Source of the DNA: Brevibacillus sp. JNUCC-41 | GTDB taxonomy: Bacteria; Bacillota; Bacilli; Bacillales; DSM-1321 | NCBI RefSeq assembly: GCF_014844095.1 | Contig: NZ_CP062163.1 | Span: 310,001 to 374,000 of the forward strand | Length of the DNA stretch: 64,000 nt | Reading direction: 5' to 3' | Shown: piece by piece, positions 43,139 to 52,140 of the stretch | Layout: every line of letters starts with the position of its first letter | Numbering within the stretch: the stretch's first letter is position 1 | The notes under the pieces: model-generated | Told to the model about the DNA's origin: nothing | The model's input: only the letters and a program-made list of their open reading frames with translations | Database searches by the model: none | Program-made: the position numbers and the translations under genes

Positions 43139-45979
43139 TTAATTAACATGTAAAAATTCCAGTTCTTCTTCCGTAATCAATACATCCCTGGGCCTTGAGC
43201 CCCTGGATTCGGAAACGACTCCCCGTTGCTCCATCATTTCTATTAGACGCGCTGCACGGTTATAGCCGACACGGAAGCGCCTTTGGACACTCGATGCAGA
43301 TGCAGCCTGCTGGCTCACGACAAATTCACATGCCTCGAAAAACAGTTCATCCGCTTCTTCCGTGACCTCGGCCCTGTTCAGCAAGTCTTCCTGTTCAAAC
43401 AGGTACTTCGGCTGCTGTTCCAGTTTAACGTGGTTGACGACTTGATCGATTTCTTCATCACTCACAAAAGTCCCTTGCAGGCGCACCGTTTTCGATGAGC
43501 CGTTTTCAGCGAATAACATATCTCCTCTTCCCAATAATTTTTCTGCACCGCCGCTATCGATGATTGTACGGGAGTCGACTTGTGAAGAAACTGAAAAAGC
43601 GATCCTTGTCGGGATATTTGCCTTGATCAATCCCGTTATGACATCGACTGAAGGCCTTTGAGTGGCTACAATCAAATGGATGCCGCAGGCACGGGCCTTT
43701 TGCGCAATCCGGCAAATCGCTTCCTCTACATCAGCCGGGGACATCATCATTAGATCCGCAAGCTCATCGATGATCACCAGGATATAAGGCAGCTTGCTTG
43801 AATATTGACCGGCTTTTTCCGCTTGGTCATTAAAGCGGGTGATATCACGCACACCAGCATGTACAAACAATTCATAACGCCGTTCCATCTCTTCTACAGC
43901 CCATTTCAACGCAGCCGTAGCGGCTTTGACATCGGTTATGACTGGACTGACCAAATGCGGGATCCGGTTATAAGGGGCGAGCTCGACCATTTTCGGATCA
44001 ATCAAGAGTAATTTCAACTCCTGCGGCGTCGCTTTATACAGCAAGCTGACCAGCATCGTGTTGATACAGACACTTTTCCCCGATCCCGTTTGCCCGGCTA
44101 TCAATCCATGCGGCATCTTTCTCAAATCCGTGATGATCGGCTGACCGGATATATCGAGTCCTAAAGCGACAGCAAGCGGTGATTCATGCTCTTGAAACTC
44201 AGTACTTTCCAAAACCTCACGCAAAAATACCGGTTTGCTTTTCCTGTTCGGAATCTCTATGCCAATTGTATGTTTACCGGGAATGGGCGCTTCCATCCGC
44301 ATATCCTGTGCAGCAAGGCTTAATTTGATGTCATCCATCAGGTTCGTCACCTTATTCACCTTCACTCCCGGTTCCGGATGTACCTCGAAACGGGTTACTG
44401 CCGGTCCTTGAGTGACATTGACGACCTTTGCACGGACATTGAAATTTTTCAATGTCTCATCAAGTAATAAAGTCTGTTCCTCGAGCCACTCATCATCATG
44501 CACAGCATAAGTGGGAGGTGTCAGCAATTCGATATTCGGAAACACATAATATGGATTATCCTCCGCTTCCACGGAGCCATAAACTGCCGGGGTATCGCCC
44601 TGGCCACTTTCTGCTGCCGCCTCTGTATAAACTGCTTCTTGATACCCATTTCCAGAAAGGGGTTCCTGCTCCAAGAGCGGCCTAGAGACCGAACTGGAAC
44701 CCATATTGGATTCAACTGTATTTTCAGGCTCGGCGGCGGTTTCCGAACCAGCCTTCGTGTCCAAAAAGGTTGATTTAATGATCGGAGTCCCCTCTTTCGG
44801 CATAACTCTGCCCTCCTCCTGTTTCCGTTCAGGAATGGCGGATGGTTTCGCTTGTCCTGCCTCCGTTTCAGCAGCATCATTCATTGGCCGCTTATCAGGT
44901 GAAGCTACTGCCCTTTCCGAATTAAGGCTTTTTTTTTCCGGCATCATCTTATCCATGAAGCTGTTTTTTTCCCGGTCTTGCTTAAGCATCATCACATTGA
45001 ATGGGATATGTTTTTTCGGACGTTTAGACTGCCCTTCAGGTGTTGCCTCAGATGGATCTTCAGGCAGTGTCCCTTGACTGACGTAAGGTTGATTTGATTG
45101 TGCAGCAACCTCCTCCGGTACCGATATAGCTTCAGGCGGTGTGTCGTCGGCCTGTTCGATGATGGATACAGCGACTTCGCGTCCAAAATCGACCTGGTCC
45201 TGTTCAATAGCCTCTTTTTCCACCGCAGGCTCAATTATGTCAGGCTCGCTTACAGCTTCTTCTGGCAGAGACTCTATGGAATTCCTGCGAAAGAAAGCGG
45301 GTATCTCCGAATCTTCCCTTTTTTCTTCCGCTTTTTCCGGTATAAGAACGGATGGCTCTATCGTCATTTCCTCATGTGAAACTTCTTTTGGAATTTCAGG
45401 GATCGATACCGGAATCTCGATATCGGCTCCTTCTTTTTTAGGGATGGGCATTTTGCTTTCTAATTCATATTCGACAATTTCTTCAGATGGGACTATTTTT
45501 TTTTCCGGACGACGGAACCCATAAATGGGTGAAGGGATTTCCGTTGGGCGGAATGGAGTATTTGACGGGACTATTTTTGAGGTTTCCTCCCGGTCGAAAC
45601 TTCTCCGTTTTGGTTCACTATCCCTTACAGGCCTTTTCGTTGTTTCCTTGGTCACATTTTTCCCCTGTTTGGGTTCATTTTCTTCCCTATTTCTTTCCCT
45701 TGGCTTTCTTTTATTCTGCTCCCGGTCTGGAATGAGCGGAAACTTGAACTGTCCTTTTGGATATTGAAACAGGATTTTCGTATCCGGGTCTGGGGTCTGG
45801 GACATTTTTTCCACTTTTTGATTGTAAACTTTTATTTCTTCTTTCTTTGACTTCGAAAGCTTTGAAAAATCCATTTTCTTTAATGTCTCTTCATCTAGCG
45901 GCTCATCTATAATTATTTCTTCGATTTCAATAATTTCCTCTGCTTGGAACCATTTTTTCATCTTATTTAGCCATTTCAA
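43139..45979 (-). CDS. sftA: DNA translocase SftA
   Basis: About 946 residues. An FtsK/SpoIIIE-type motor without membrane helices: a very long, charged, low-complexity N-terminal region (about 1-470), then the motor with Walker A GLIAGQTGSGKSVCIN (about 610), Walker B LLLIDPKMVEL, IIDELADLMM, and a C-terminal gamma winged-helix (RRFRVGYNRAARLIEMME). Works with FtsZ to clear DNA from the closing septum. Start uncertain: TTG at 45979 (AGAGTGA upstream) is preferred over GTG at 45988; an ATG lies six codons further in. Confidence 0.93.
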   Translation of the reverse strand: MKWLNKMKKWFQAEEIIEIEEIIIDEPLDEETLKKMDFSKLSKSKKEEIKVYNQKVEKMSQTPDPDTKILFQYPKGQFKFPLIPDREQNKRKPRERNREENEPKQGKNVTKETTKRPVRDSEPKRRSFDREETSKIVPSNTPFRPTEIPSPIYGFRRPEKKIVPSEEIVEYELESKMPIPKKEGADIEIPVSIPEIPKEVSHEEMTIEPSVLIPEKAEEKREDSEIPAFFRRNSIESLPEEAVSEPDIIEPAVEKEAIEQDQVDFGREVAVSIIEQADDTPPEAISVPEEVAAQSNQPYVSQGTLPEDPSEATPEGQSKRPKKHIPFNVMMLKQDREKNSFMDKMMPEKKSLNSERAVASPDKRPMNDAAETEAGQAKPSAIPERKQEEGRVMPKEGTPIIKSTFLDTKAGSETAAEPENTVESNMGSSSVSRPLLEQEPLSGNGYQEAVYTEAAAESGQGDTPAVYGSVEAEDNPYYVFPNIELLTPPTYAVHDDEWLEEQTLLLDETLKNFNVRAKVVNVTQGPAVTRFEVHPEPGVKVNKVTNLMDDIKLSLAAQDMRMEAPIPGKHTIGIEIPNRKSKPVFLREVLESTEFQEHESPLAVALGLDISGQPIITDLRKMPHGLIAGQTGSGKSVCINTMLVSLLYKATPQELKLLLIDPKMVELAPYNRIPHLVSPVITDVKAATAALKWAVEEMERRYELFVHAGVRDITRFNDQAEKAGQYSSKLPYILVIIDELADLMMMSPADVEEAICRIAQKARACGIHLIVATQRPSVDVITGLIKANIPTRIAFSVSSQVDSRTIIDSGGAEKLLGRGDMLFAENGSSKTVRLQGTFVSDEEIDQVVNHVKLEQQPKYLFEQEDLLNRAEVTEEADELFFEACEFVVSQQAASASSVQRRFRVGYNRAARLIEMMEQRGVVSESRGSRPRDVLITEEELEFLHVN

Positions 45980-46330
45980 AACTATCACTCTTTCTACATC
46001 TGTAGTTATGTAACTAATTCTACCAGTTATTTTAAAAATATCGAGAAAATTTAAGCTGAATTGGGATTAGCATCTATTTTTTTATCGCATTCCTGCTAAC
46101 TTAACGGAGTTCGCAGAACTCCTACCCTATTAAACCCCTTCTGGAATGAGATTAAACCTATCGATTGCGAATTAACATTAGCCCCTAGTCTACTATTTAA
46201 ATAAAACACCGCTGTTAAATCGCGTTTACAAAGAGATTAAGTTTTCATGCAGCCTTGGAAGCAGACTGGCCAATTCATTGCAACATCCTTCATGAAACCG
46301 CCGGCGGCATTCAAATACATGCCGCAACCC
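45980..46330. other. Gap between sftA and the M20 amidohydrolase gene
   Basis: No gene. GGAGTTC-3-GAACTCC (46106-46122) is a perfect 7-bp dyad about 130 bases upstream of sftA and could be an operator. Otherwise AT-rich and unremarkable; no clear promoter pair found. Confidence 0.45.
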
Positions 46331-46366
46331 ATAAAACACCGTTCGTTAATACCGAACGGTGTTTTG
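46331..46366 (-). terminator. Terminator of the M20 amidohydrolase gene
   Basis: AAAACACCGTTCG and CGAACGGTGTTTT form a 13-bp stem; modest T tract on the minus strand. Confidence 0.8.
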
Positions 46367-46407
46367 TGGGTTTCTGCGTTTTTTTTGCAAACAAAGACCA
46401 AAGAAGA

Positions 46408-47601
46408 CTATTTCCATTCATAAAAACTGCATACAACCTGCGCCACTGATTTGGAGGCAATCAAAAGGGCATCTTCATCAATGTCGAATTTAGGATGGTG
46501 ATTGAAATAGGCCTTCTCCACTCCTTTCGGTTTACAGCCAATGTAAAAGAAGCAGCCAGGAATCTTTTCTGCATAATACGAAAAATCTTCCGAACCTGAG
46601 AAAACCGGAAATTCCACAACATTCTTAATATCATTGTCATTCATGCTTTCCAGGCTATTTTTCACGAATTCGGTCAGTTCAGGGTCATTATATAACGGAG
46701 GATAATCGGGCACATATGTAAGCTCGCACTGAACATCAAATTCCGTTTCTATCCCTTTAACGATCCGGTGGATTTCCTTATCGATCAGCTGCTGGGTCTC
46801 TGCCGTCATATAACGGACATCCCCTTCAATTTCTATACGATCTTTAATGACATTAAAGCTTCCCTTTCCATCGAAGGAGCCGATTGTGACTACTCCCATA
46901 TCAAATGGATTCAAGCGACGGCTGATTACGGTTTGTATGGCTGTCACGAAATGGGCGCCTGCCACAATGGTATCATTAGCCATATGCGGGGAGGAACCAT
47001 GGCCGCCTACACCCTTTATGGCTAATTTGAAATAGGTCCGTCCAGCCATCGAATAGCCGCTGCGATACCCGACGACCCCTGCTGGATGGGAAGGGAATAA
47101 ATGGATTCCGAAGACAGCGTCCAGTTCATCCAAAACCCCTGATTCCATGATGCTCTTTGCTCCACCAGGAGGTGTTTCTTCTGCATGTTGATGAATTATT
47201 TTGATCGTACCTGATAGGGAATCTTTCAGCTCAATGATGCAGTCTGCCAATACCAATAAATAAGCGGTATGCCCATCGTGTCCGCAGGCATGCATGACAC
47301 CTTCATTTTTTGAACGGAACGGAACCTCCGCTTCTTCTGTAATCGGCAGTGCATCGAAATCGGCACGGAGACCTATCGTTTTCCCTGGTTTCCCGCCTTC
47401 GATCGTCACGATGATCCCTAATCCATTTCCTGCATTCGTTTGAATCGATACATCTTTCCCGTTATAAAAATCAATGATATATTTTGCCGTTTTCTCTTCT
47501 TTGAAGGATAGCTCCGGATTCTCGTGTAAATGACGGCGGATTTGAACCATTTCCTCTTTACGGGCTTCCAGCATGTTCATTAATTTGCTTTTCAAATTCA
47601 C
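46408..47601 (-). CDS. M20 (M20D) family metal-dependent amidohydrolase
   Basis: 397 residues from the GTG at 47601, which is well spaced from GGGGGAG; the ATG at 47607 sits almost on that site. Di-metal amidohydrolase of the N-acyl-amino-acid/hippurate hydrolase type: IRRHLHENPELSFKEEKTA (starts about 20), GLRADFDALPI (about 78), MHACGHDGHTAYLL, HQHAEETPPGGAKSIM (catalytic Glu), a dimerisation domain, then GSEDFSYYAEKIPG. Family members free an amino acid from an N-acyl or N-aryl conjugate. A tandem glycine riboswitch directly upstream suggests the amino acid is glycine; that is inference. Confidence 0.93.
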   Translation of the reverse strand: MNLKSKLMNMLEARKEEMVQIRRHLHENPELSFKEEKTAKYIIDFYNGKDVSIQTNAGNGLGIIVTIEGGKPGKTIGLRADFDALPITEEAEVPFRSKNEGVMHACGHDGHTAYLLVLADCIIELKDSLSGTIKIIHQHAEETPPGGAKSIMESGVLDELDAVFGIHLFPSHPAGVVGYRSGYSMAGRTYFKLAIKGVGGHGSSPHMANDTIVAGAHFVTAIQTVISRRLNPFDMGVVTIGSFDGKGSFNVIKDRIEIEGDVRYMTAETQQLIDKEIHRIVKGIETEFDVQCELTYVPDYPPLYNDPELTEFVKNSLESMNDNDIKNVVEFPVFSGSEDFSYYAEKIPGCFFYIGCKPKGVEKAYFNHHPKFDIDEDALLIASKSVAQVVCSFYEWK

Positions 47602-47688
47602 GATCATTCTCCCCCATTATTTTAAGTTGATTGGCCTATTAGTAAGTTCCATGTTCGCTGCAAACCTTTTGTATGCATAAAGCCAATT

Positions 47689-47738
47689 AAAAAAGGACAG
47701 AGAAGGGTTGCGCAAACCTGCCGCTCCCTTCTCTGTCC
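47689..47738 (-). terminator. Terminator of the glycine riboswitch expression platform
   Basis: Minus-strand GGACAGAGAAGGG and CCCTTCTCTGTCC (47695-47707 and 47726-47738) form a 13-bp perfect stem followed by six T. The 5' arm is also the end of the second aptamer, so ligand binding should prevent this hairpin. Confidence 0.93.
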
Positions 47739-47918
47739 TTTCACCTGAGAATTCAACTCCATTTTGGTCGTGGAGATTTCCCCGTTGGCGGCACACTTCC
47801 TGCGCGCTGTCCAGAGTTGCGTCCAGCTGCGGTTCCATTTACCTGAGAGATTTGCTCCAAGGGATATTTTTGGAACTTGCTCCTTCGGTGGCTCAATGCT
47901 TTGCACTCTCCCACAACG
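47726..47918 (-). promoter_or_regulatory. Tandem glycine riboswitch
   Basis: On the minus strand aptamer 1 has GGGAGAGTGC, GCCACCGAAGGAGCAAG, AAATCTCTCAGGTAAA, GGAACCGC, GCTGGACGCAACTCTGG. Aptamer 2 has GCCGCCAACGGGGAAA, GAATTCTCAGGTGAAAGGAC. This is the usual cooperative two-aptamer layout with a short linker, directly before a terminator and the M20 amidohydrolase gene 90 bases further on. Aptamer 2 departs from consensus at the usual CCGAAGGGGCAA block. Expected behaviour is on with glycine. Confidence 0.9.
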
Positions 47919-48028
47919 TTCACAAGCTCGTTCTATCGTTTTATTCCGTATTTTCAAAATATTACAATTTCATTATCACCGATAAAAAAATAAATATCAA
48001 CTCTAAAAGTCATAAACTCTATTAAACT

Positions 48029-48067
48029 TTAAAAGGACCGATGTCAGATGCTGACACGGTCCTTTTA
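48029..48067 (-). terminator. Terminator of ytpQ
   Basis: AAAGGACCG/CGGTCCTTT outer and TGTCAG/CTGACA inner stems; T run on the minus strand. Confidence 0.85.
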
Positions 48068-48079
48068 TGATTCAATATA

Positions 48080-48886
48080 TCATTGTTCACGCTTTTTGTT
48101 TTTACCCATAATGAAGATGGGCTCCAACTCATTTTCTTCGTAAAGAAATGATAGAGCCGTTATCGGAACATGCCCGCTGGCAAAGAAGCTCATCGCCATT
48201 TGCGCAAGAATATCATAGCCCGTATCATTCTTCACATCGGCAATGATGATGACATCCTGATGGGGAATGGCAACAGCCATGGTTCCCTCGATCTTGTCCT
48301 TCATTTCCCGAAGCCATGATTCATTCAGGATCCTGCTGGCATCATACCCATCATTCGTGTTCAAAAAATAAAATGCATTACCTGCAACGATATCCGACTT
48401 CATTTCAGTGGAGAGGGAACGGGCATTGAAAAGGGCAATTTCACGGATCCTGTCACCCTGCCAATTTTCCCGTTGAATCATCTTTTCATCTATAAGACGG
48501 TAGGTTTTCCCTAAATCAAGGGCATAAAAAATCCGGGTTTCAGCCGTATGCTCATCGAATAAAAATGGATTTCCTTCTTCCGATTCCATCGGAAAGGAGG
48601 TCGAGCGGATGACTGGGAAAATGAATTTCTCCTTGCCTTCCATGCTGTGTTCTCCCCCCATCACATTCAGGGCCTCTTCCACGTAATAGATAATTTCATC
48701 GATGGCCTTTTCCTGTACGTTTTCATAGTTAGCAAGTACAGGAGGCAACTCGATGGTGATTCCCTTCCCGGTCTTCACATTTTCCACCCGTAACGTATCT
48801 TGCTTGCTATCGAATTTGAATGTGCGATTTTCATCTTTTAAACGTTCTTTCAGGATATTTTTCAGCTTCGTGCTGTCCATTTTCAT
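48080..48886 (-). CDS. ytpQ: DUF1444 family protein YtpQ
   Basis: 268 residues, soluble, DUF1444 family of unknown function. Visible conserved pieces are [24 protein letters not shown] and [18 protein letters not shown]. No enzyme motif recognised. Start ATG at 48886 behind GAGGAGG. 50 bases after ytpP in the same direction, as in B. subtilis. Confidence 0.88.
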   Translation of the reverse strand: MKMDSTKLKNILKERLKDENRTFKFDSKQDTLRVENVKTGKGITIELPPVLANYENVQEKAIDEIIYYVEEALNVMGGEHSMEGKEKFIFPVIRSTSFPMESEEGNPFLFDEHTAETRIFYALDLGKTYRLIDEKMIQRENWQGDRIREIALFNARSLSTEMKSDIVAGNAFYFLNTNDGYDASRILNESWLREMKDKIEGTMAVAIPHQDVIIIADVKNDTGYDILAQMAMSFFASGHVPITALSFLYEENELEPIFIMGKNKKREQ

Positions 48887-48936
48887 GACTGACCCTCCTC
48901 TTCATTGAAAAATCCCCAGCGAGAAGGGGAAATTAA

Positions 48937-49248
48937 TTATAGTGATTGAATGAATTCCTCAATTTGTTCTTGCGTTTTGCGATCCTTGCTCACAAATCTG
49001 CCTAGCTCTTCACCATTATCATACGCGATGAAACTTGGTATGCCGAATACATCATTCGCTGCACACACATCGATGAATTCATCACGGTCCACATGAATGA
49101 ATGTAAAATCAGGAAATTTCGTTTCGATCTCCGGCATGATCGGTTCGATTACACGGCAATCCCCGCACCATGTCGCTGAAAAAAGAAAGATATGTTTGCC
49201 TTCATTTTTCAATGCATCATATTGCTCAACGGTTTGTAAATTTTCCAT
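48937..49248 (-). CDS. ytpP: Thioredoxin-like protein YtpP
   Basis: 103 residues, thioredoxin fold with a Cys-x-x-Cys site in SATWCGDCRVIEP (Cys about 28 and 31) and the cis-Pro in DVFGIPSFIAY. Likely cytoplasmic disulfide reductase of unknown target. Start ATG at 49248 with AGGAGG. Probably heads a ytpP-ytpQ operon. Confidence 0.92.
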   Translation of the reverse strand: MENLQTVEQYDALKNEGKHIFLFSATWCGDCRVIEPIMPEIETKFPDFTFIHVDRDEFIDVCAANDVFGIPSFIAYDNGEELGRFVSKDRKTQEQIEEFIQSL

Positions 49249-49359
49249 TTGAATATTCCTCCTGCTCTAAATGACACCATAGTTTTTTATAATCCCATCA
49301 TACCAGACTCTCCAGAAATCAACCATTAATACGGATCGGTTGAACGGCCGTGATAAAGC

Positions 49360-49866
49360 TTATTTCTGGGGCACGGATGAAACGATTTCCATCATTTGTT
49401 TTGCATCGGTTTTTAATTGGTCTTTATCCGTTTCGGTTGTCAGCTTCACCCCGCCGATCCCCACTGCAAGCTCATACTTTTCTTTCGGTATCTCTTTGAC
49501 CGAAATAAAGCCGAATTTATCATCCGTTTGGAAAGAATGCAGCATCACATTTTGATCACCTTGTTCTTTTATCGCCAAATATAACACGGAGCTGTCTTCT
49601 TTTTCATTTGGATTGACAAATAATATATAAATCTTATCATCTTTTTGTAAAATCAAATTATTATCATGTTCTTCCACTACTTTAAAATCCTTTGGCAGAT
49701 AGACCTGAATTAGCCCCGCCTCTTGATTGGGCTGTTTTTCATCGTCACGAAAAGCCACTTCAGCAGCCTTCATTGCCTTTTCGGTTTGTCTCTCAATGCC
49801 TGAGCAGCCCGCGATCAAACTGCTTATCAACAGGAAAACAAGGATATTCTTATTCGATAAAGCCAT
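49360..49866 (-). CDS. Hypothetical lipoprotein
   Basis: 168 residues from the ATG at 49866, with GGAGG seven bases upstream; longer frames lack a site. A lipoprotein signal peptide ends in LISSLIAGC (lipobox Cys about 20), then a mature domain of alternating strands (GLIQVYLPKDFKVVEEHDNN, LILQKDDKIYILFVNP, LYLAIKE). No known domain recognised. Divergent from ytoQ. I do not recall a gene here in B. subtilis, where ytpP and ytoP are close together. Function unknown; anchored outside the membrane. Confidence 0.8.
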   Translation of the reverse strand: MALSNKNILVFLLISSLIAGCSGIERQTEKAMKAAEVAFRDDEKQPNQEAGLIQVYLPKDFKVVEEHDNNLILQKDDKIYILFVNPNEKEDSSVLYLAIKEQGDQNVMLHSFQTDDKFGFISVKEIPKEKYELAVGIGGVKLTTETDKDQLKTDAKQMMEIVSSVPQK

Positions 49867-49989
49867 CGTCATTCCTCCAGCCGTCTCTTTTACTACCTTA
49901 TGGATAATATTATCCTTATTTATGGAATTCATCCATTTTCTAAAAAACATGGTACAATGAAAGCAATTTTAATACTGAGGAGGAAAACA

Positions 49990-50439
49990 ATGAAGTTAAC
50001 CGTGTATCTTGCTGGGGAGATCCATTCGAATTGGAGAAGTGAGCTGAGAGATAAGGCCGCTGCACTGAAGCTCCCTTTAGAATTTGTAGGCCCGATGGAA
50101 AATCATGAACGCTCCGATAATATCGGTGAAGATATCCTCGGGGAACAGCCGAATCCCATCCTGAAGGATGCGGCAGCTTCCCAAATCAATAATTTGCGGA
50201 CAGGTCTTTTGATGAAAAAAGCTGATCTTGTCGTCGCTCTATTTGGCGAGAAATATAAACAGTGGAATACCGCCATGGACGCAAGCACCGCCATTTCCCT
50301 GGGTAAACCGCTTATTTTGATTCGTCCGGAATCCCATCATCATGCCTTAAAGGAATTATCGGAAAAGGCGAGTGTCACAGTAGAATCCGTTAATCAAGCG
50401 ATGAAAGTGCTTTCTTATATTTTTGAAGAAGGGCTGTAA
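49990..50439 (+). CDS. ytoQ: YtoQ family protein
   Basis: 149 residues from the ATG at 49990, behind GAGGAGG. YtoQ family, distantly like nucleoside deoxyribosyltransferases: VYLAGEIHSNWR opening, the acidic GPMENHERSDNIGEDILGEQ and the LVVALFGEKYKQWNTAMDA block with a central Glu-Lys-Tyr and Asn-Thr-Ala. The enzyme activity has not been shown to my knowledge. Monocistronic. Confidence 0.88.
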   Translation: MKLTVYLAGEIHSNWRSELRDKAAALKLPLEFVGPMENHERSDNIGEDILGEQPNPILKDAAASQINNLRTGLLMKKADLVVALFGEKYKQWNTAMDASTAISLGKPLILIRPESHHHALKELSEKASVTVESVNQAMKVLSYIFEEGL

Positions 50440-50498
50440 AGCTCCCTGCCCCTTAACTGCTCAGCTCTAGTATGAATGTCTGATCATCATAAAGAAAT

Positions 50499-50530
50499 GA
50501 AAAAAAGCTTGCAGGGCCTCCCCTGCAAGC
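50499..50530 (-). terminator. Terminator of the AraC-family gene
   Basis: GCTTGCAGGG and CCCTGCAAGC form a perfect stem, with TTTTTTC on the minus strand. Confidence 0.88.
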
Positions 50531-50547
50531 GAAAAGAATTTTTTAAC

Positions 50548-51417
50548 TTATCCCTTTTTTATGGGAATCCAAATTTCAGAGTAATAGTCAGGGTTTGAAG
50601 CGTCATCATTCGCGTATACTTCCAATTCTGGAGTTCCGGCATGTTCATAACCGCTGGTAGGGAACCATTCGGAAAAAATTCGTTTCCAAGCTTGTTGGAT
50701 GGCATCAGGCATAGGTCCGTGAACTTCGAATGCAACCCACTTGGAAGCCGGTATCGTCAGGGTTGAAAACTCTTCAGGCACTATCCCGGCATACTCTGCA
50801 CCTATCCAATAATCCATCATTTCATTTTTTTCCACAGCCCGCTTATCGACACATACACCAATCAAGCCATCTATTTGGCCATTGTTCAACTTAGCTAACC
50901 TATCATCTGTTCCATCCGCATTCACTTTCTCCCACAACTTTGGAATCCCGATCAAATTCTCTTCATTAACCAAGGAAAACTCCTGCTTGATTCCAATCAA
51001 TTGAAAGGAATCCCTTTCAAGGATATTGTATTTCATCGGTTTTGCCCCTTTCAGAATCACCTGTATTACCAGGCGTTCATAGAATTTCAGTTTCCCCATA
51101 TACTTTCGGGCTTCGCTTGGAGATACCCCATGCTGCCTTCGAAAAGCTTTCGAGAATGCCTCGGGGGTGTCATAGCCATACTTGTAGGCTAAATCAATGA
51201 CCTTGCCATTTGTTGATGAAATCTCCTGGGCCGCTAAGGTCAGTCTTCGACGACGAATATAGTCACCAATGGTTATATCCGTTAAAATGGTGAAAGTCCG
51301 TTGAAAATGAAAAACTGAGGCATTCGCCTGCCTGGAAATGCTCTCGATCGTCAGGTCCTCCAATAAGTGCTCCTCGATATATTCGATGGCCTTTTGGATT
51401 GATTCAACCCACCCCAT
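50548..51417 (-). CDS. AraC-family regulator with GyrI-like effector domain
   Basis: 289 residues. N-terminal AraC double helix-turn-helix (EDLTIESISRQANASVFHFQ about 19-38; AYKYGYDTPEAFSKAFRRQH about 73-92), then a GyrI/BmrR-like ligand domain (about 130-289) ending in the usual VYANDDASNPDYYSEIWIPI. Such proteins sense small hydrophobic molecules or drugs and activate efflux or detoxification genes. No target next to it; target unknown. Monocistronic. Confidence 0.9.
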   Translation of the reverse strand: MGWVESIQKAIEYIEEHLLEDLTIESISRQANASVFHFQRTFTILTDITIGDYIRRRRLTLAAQEISSTNGKVIDLAYKYGYDTPEAFSKAFRRQHGVSPSEARKYMGKLKFYERLVIQVILKGAKPMKYNILERDSFQLIGIKQEFSLVNEENLIGIPKLWEKVNADGTDDRLAKLNNGQIDGLIGVCVDKRAVEKNEMMDYWIGAEYAGIVPEEFSTLTIPASKWVAFEVHGPMPDAIQQAWKRIFSEWFPTSGYEHAGTPELEVYANDDASNPDYYSEIWIPIKKG

Positions 51418-51536
51418 TTCGTTCCCCCCTTGTCACTATACTAGCAAGGCCGCTCAATAAAATCCTGTCCGTTCCTGCTCTGTTTTGGCAGTATTCGTTT
51501 TCCATCATTCGAAACCCGCTTTTCCATGACAGGGAT

Positions 51537-52058
51537 TCAAAACTCCTGTTTTTTCATTTTCAGCTTATACTCGTGTTGACCGGCAAGCATCGTCATGATA
51601 TGAAGGAACATGTCCCCCCTGGTGATTCGCTCATTTGTAAATACGCCGATCGCTCCTTCCTTTTTGCTAATATTCTCTTGCCTTGTGAAGGCGTCCATCA
51701 CTGGGCCCAACTCTTCACCGTCCAGCAGCTTCTCAGCAACAATTCCCGGAATTGGGATTCTCGCTCCGGCAGCTACAAAGACCTCACCGTCCCTTGTTGC
51801 CATTGCACCCCAATTACACAAAAACAGGACTTGTCCCATTTTCACGACACCGCCTTCAAGCCCGATGCCCATTTCGGCATCACTGTGAATCAAGCAGTTC
51901 CGGGCACGTGTCATTGCCCCCTCCATCGTTTCCTCGTCTGAAAAAGGCTGTTCCGGGACCCCGCTCTCCACTTGAAGCGAAATGATTTCTGCATCTTCAT
52001 ATACACCTAGCACGGCACTTACTTTCGCCGGATTCTTACTGCCTACTGCTATTTTCAA
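51537..52058 (-). CDS. DUF84 protein, inosine/xanthosine triphosphatase (YjjX-like)
   Basis: 173 residues of the DUF84/YjjX family, which removes non-canonical purine triphosphates. MKIAVGSKNPAKVSAV (about 1-16) and SGVPEQPFSDEETMEGAMTR (about 32-51) are the conserved blocks. The start is TTG at 52058, with AAGGAAGG upstream; no ATG fits. It stands between the AraC gene and the M42 peptidase gene, as a single gene or as distal gene to the latter. Confidence 0.88.
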   Translation of the reverse strand: MKIAVGSKNPAKVSAVLGVYEDAEIISLQVESGVPEQPFSDEETMEGAMTRARNCLIHSDAEMGIGLEGGVVKMGQVLFLCNWGAMATRDGEVFVAAGARIPIPGIVAEKLLDGEELGPVMDAFTRQENISKKEGAIGVFTNERITRGDMFLHIMTMLAGQHEYKLKMKKQEF

Positions 52059-52079
52059 TATAATTACCTTCCTTCTATG

Positions 52080-52134
52080 TAAAAAAAAGCTGATGGAAAA
52101 GGATACATGACAGCATCCCTTTCCATTTCAGCTT
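52080..52134 (-). terminator. Terminator of the M42 peptidase gene
   Basis: AAGCTGATGGAAA and TTTCCATTTCAGCTT with inner GGATAC/GCATCC pairing form a long imperfect stem; eight T on the minus-strand side. Confidence 0.75.
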
Positions 52135-52140
52135 CCACCA

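Noticed and set aside
44452-45767. Several long antisense frames within sftA
   Set aside because: They mirror the low-complexity, charged N-terminal part of SftA; such bias creates open antisense frames without coding meaning.
47617-47957. Open frames over the region upstream of the M20 amidohydrolase gene
   Set aside because: They lie within the glycine riboswitch and its terminator, which explain the sequence better.
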